Origin: Mycobacterium sp.
Lineage (GTDB): Bacteria; Actinomycetota; Actinomycetes; Mycobacteriales; Mycobacteriaceae
Length of the DNA: 8,464 nt
Assembly: GCA_025965815.1 (NCBI GenBank)
Contig: JAOPWF010000243.1
Coordinates: forward strand, 1 to 8,464
Direction of reading: 5' to 3'
Part shown: positions 7,320 through 8,464 of the stretch, one piece after another
Numbering within the stretch: position 1 is the first letter of the stretch
Layout of the letters: every line of letters starts with the position of its first letter
Translations under genes and position numbers: made by a program
Notes under the pieces: model-generated
What the model was told of the DNA's origin: nothing
What the model saw: the letters and a program-made list of their open reading frames with translations, nothing else
The model's database searches: none

Positions 7320-8335
7320 GCGCGATAACGGATGTCGGGGGCATCCGGGTCGGCCACCATCACCGGCTGGATCCCGACGCGTCGCTGGGCGCTGGGTGGG
7401 CCACCGGCAGCACCGTGGTCCTGACGCCGCCCGGCACCGTCGGTGCGGTCGACGTCCGCGGCGGCGCCCCCGGTACTCGGGAGACCGATCTGCTGGATCC
7501 GGCCAACTCCGTGCGGTACGTCGACGCGGTGCTGCTCACCGGGGGCAGCTCCTACGGTCTCGCCGCGGCGGACGGAGTGATGCAGTGGCTCGAGGAGCAC
7601 GAGCGCGGCGTGGCGATGGACGGCGGACTGGTGCCCATCGTCCCGGGCGCGGTGATTTTCGACCTGCCGGTGGGCGGATGGGGCTGTCGACCGACCGCGG
7701 AGTTCGGATATGCCGCCGCCGACAGCGCCGGTGAGGACGTCGCCATCGGCACGGTGGGTGCTGGGACGGGCGCTCGCGCCGGCGTGCTGAAGGGCGGGGT
7801 CGGGACGGCGTCGGTGCTGCTGGATTCCGGTGTGACCGTCGGCGCGCTGGTGGTGGTCAACCCGGCGGGCAATGTCATCGACCCGGCGACGGGACTGCCG
7901 TGGATGGCGTATCTGATCGGAGAGTTCGGGCTGGTGCCGCCGCCGGCCGACCAGGTTGCGGCCTTCGCCGATCTGGACGCCAAGCAGAGTCCGCTCAATA
8001 CGACGATCGCCGTGGTCGCGACAGACGCTGCGCTCGGCCCGGCGGCCTGCCAGCGCGTTGCGGTAGCCGCCCAGGACGGGTTGGCCCGTGCCATCCGGCC
8101 GTCGCACACACCATTGGACGGTGACACGGTCTTCGCGCTGGCGACCGGCGCGGCCGAGGTGGCGTCGCCGCCCACCACACCGGCGTCGATGTTGCCGGAG
8201 ACCACTCTGACCAGCGCCGTCGGTGCTGCCGCCGCCGACTGCCTGACCCGTGCGGTACTGGTAGGTGTGCTTGCCGCTGAGTCCGTCGCCGGAATACCGA
8301 CCTACCGTGGCATGCTGCCCGGAGCATTCGAATGA
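7316..8335 (+). CDS. P1 family peptidase (DmpA/NylC-like N-terminal nucleophile hydrolase)
   Basis: A 339-residue member of peptidase family S58/P1, enzymes that self-cleave into two chains and use the new N-terminal Ser/Thr as nucleophile; relatives are the aminopeptidase DmpA and the nylon hydrolase NylC. The start ITDVGGIRVGHHH (4-16) and LLTGGSSYGLAAADGVM (73-89) are family signatures. NTTIAVVATDA (228-238) is the processing site, cleaved Asn228/Thr229, leaving Thr229 as nucleophile. Asp268 and Asp270 in LDGDT sit 39 and 41 residues later, the same spacing as NylC Asp306/Asp308 from Thr267. Lys159 and Asn182 are candidate partners. The physiological substrate is unknown. The ATG at 7316 overlaps the upstream TGA by four bases; upstream in-frame sequence is a shadow of the DUF2017 gene. 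M. tuberculosis Rv1333 is the syntenic counterpart. Confidence 0.92.
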   Translation: MSAITDVGGIRVGHHHRLDPDASLGAGWATGSTVVLTPPGTVGAVDVRGGAPGTRETDLLDPANSVRYVDAVLLTGGSSYGLAAADGVMQWLEEHERGVAMDGGLVPIVPGAVIFDLPVGGWGCRPTAEFGYAAADSAGEDVAIGTVGAGTGARAGVLKGGVGTASVLLDSGVTVGALVVVNPAGNVIDPATGLPWMAYLIGEFGLVPPPADQVAAFADLDAKQSPLNTTIAVVATDAALGPAACQRVAVAAQDGLARAIRPSHTPLDGDTVFALATGAAEVASPPTTPASMLPETTLTSAVGAAAADCLTRAVLVGVLAAESVAGIPTYRGMLPGAFE

Positions 8336-8351
8336 CGAGCGGAGTGGTGCA

Positions 8352-8464
8352 GTGCTGGTGATTCGTGCCGACCTGGCCGACGCCATGGTCGCCCACGCCC
8401 GCGCCGACCACCCCGACGAGGCGTGCGGGGTGATCGCGGGACCCGAGGGTTCCGACCGGCCCGA
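8352..8464 (+). CDS. mec: [CysO sulfur-carrier protein]-S-L-cysteine hydrolase Mec, N-terminal part (3' end outside window)
   Basis: The 37 visible codons match the start of the JAMM/MPN+ zinc peptidase that frees cysteine from the C-terminus of CysO in the CysM-CysO-Mec pathway. The visible part includes VIRADLADAMVAHARADHP and DEACGVIAGPEGSDRP; Glu23 in DEACGV is the conserved JAMM catalytic glutamate. The zinc-binding HxH...D motif lies beyond the right edge. GTG 8352 is chosen because GGAG sits seven bases upstream; GTG 8358 is an alternative. The gap to the P1 peptidase stop is 16 bases, so it belongs to the clpS operon; cysO and cysM are expected next by synteny. A nine-codon ATG-to-TGA ORF (8332-8361) lies across the start. 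Confidence 0.88.
   Translation, partial: MLVIRADLADAMVAHARADHPDEACGVIAGPEGSDRP

Noticed and set aside
7256..8386. Long minus-strand open frame opposite the P1 peptidase
   Set aside because: High-GC antisense shadow with Arg/His/Gly-rich sequence; the plus strand carries a clear catalytic protein.

Overview
The window is a high-GC actinobacterial chromosome segment, almost certainly from a Mycobacterium/Mycolicibacterium species. The gene order and protein sequences match the conserved glgP - dinG - pncB1 - clpS - DUF2017 gene - P1-family peptidase - mec neighbourhood (Rv1328 to Rv1334 in M. tuberculosis, recalled from memory). It is not the M. tuberculosis arrangement, because a lipoprotein metallopeptidase gene and a small decayed-looking exported ORF lie between glgP and dinG.

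Layout: (1) 2-1129 (+) is the C-terminal part of alpha-glucan phosphorylase GlgP, cut by the left edge. (2) 1130-1410 is a convergent intergenic region with two terminator-like inverted repeats, a short direct repeat and a 61-codon ORF that looks like the signal-peptide end of a broken secreted protein. (3) 2856-1411 (-) is a YpfJ-like zinc metallopeptidase lipoprotein with its own probable promoter and a good ribosome-binding site. (4) dinG (-) and pncB1 (-) form a tight two-gene unit. dinG has an unusual start: its perfect AGGAGG site overlaps the pncB1 stop, but no ATG, GTG or TTG follows at a suitable distance. (5) pncB1 and clpS are divergent with only 18 bases between start codons. (6) clpS, a DUF2017 gene, a DmpA/NylC-type P1 peptidase and mec (cut by the right edge) form a compact rightward operon.

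Functionally the window combines glycogen breakdown (GlgP), Fe-S DNA helicase activity (DinG), NAD salvage (PncB1), N-degron delivery to the Clp protease (ClpS), an N-terminal-nucleophile peptidase, and the JAMM peptidase that releases cysteine from the CysO carrier protein (Mec). I see no phage, IS, CRISPR, tRNA or rRNA, and no clearly new multi-gene system. The most notable items are the dinG start anomaly, the shared bases that look like both the clpS -10 element and the pncB1 ribosome-binding site, the inserted metallopeptidase beside the apparent gene remnant, and a nine-codon ORF bridging the P1 peptidase gene and mec.
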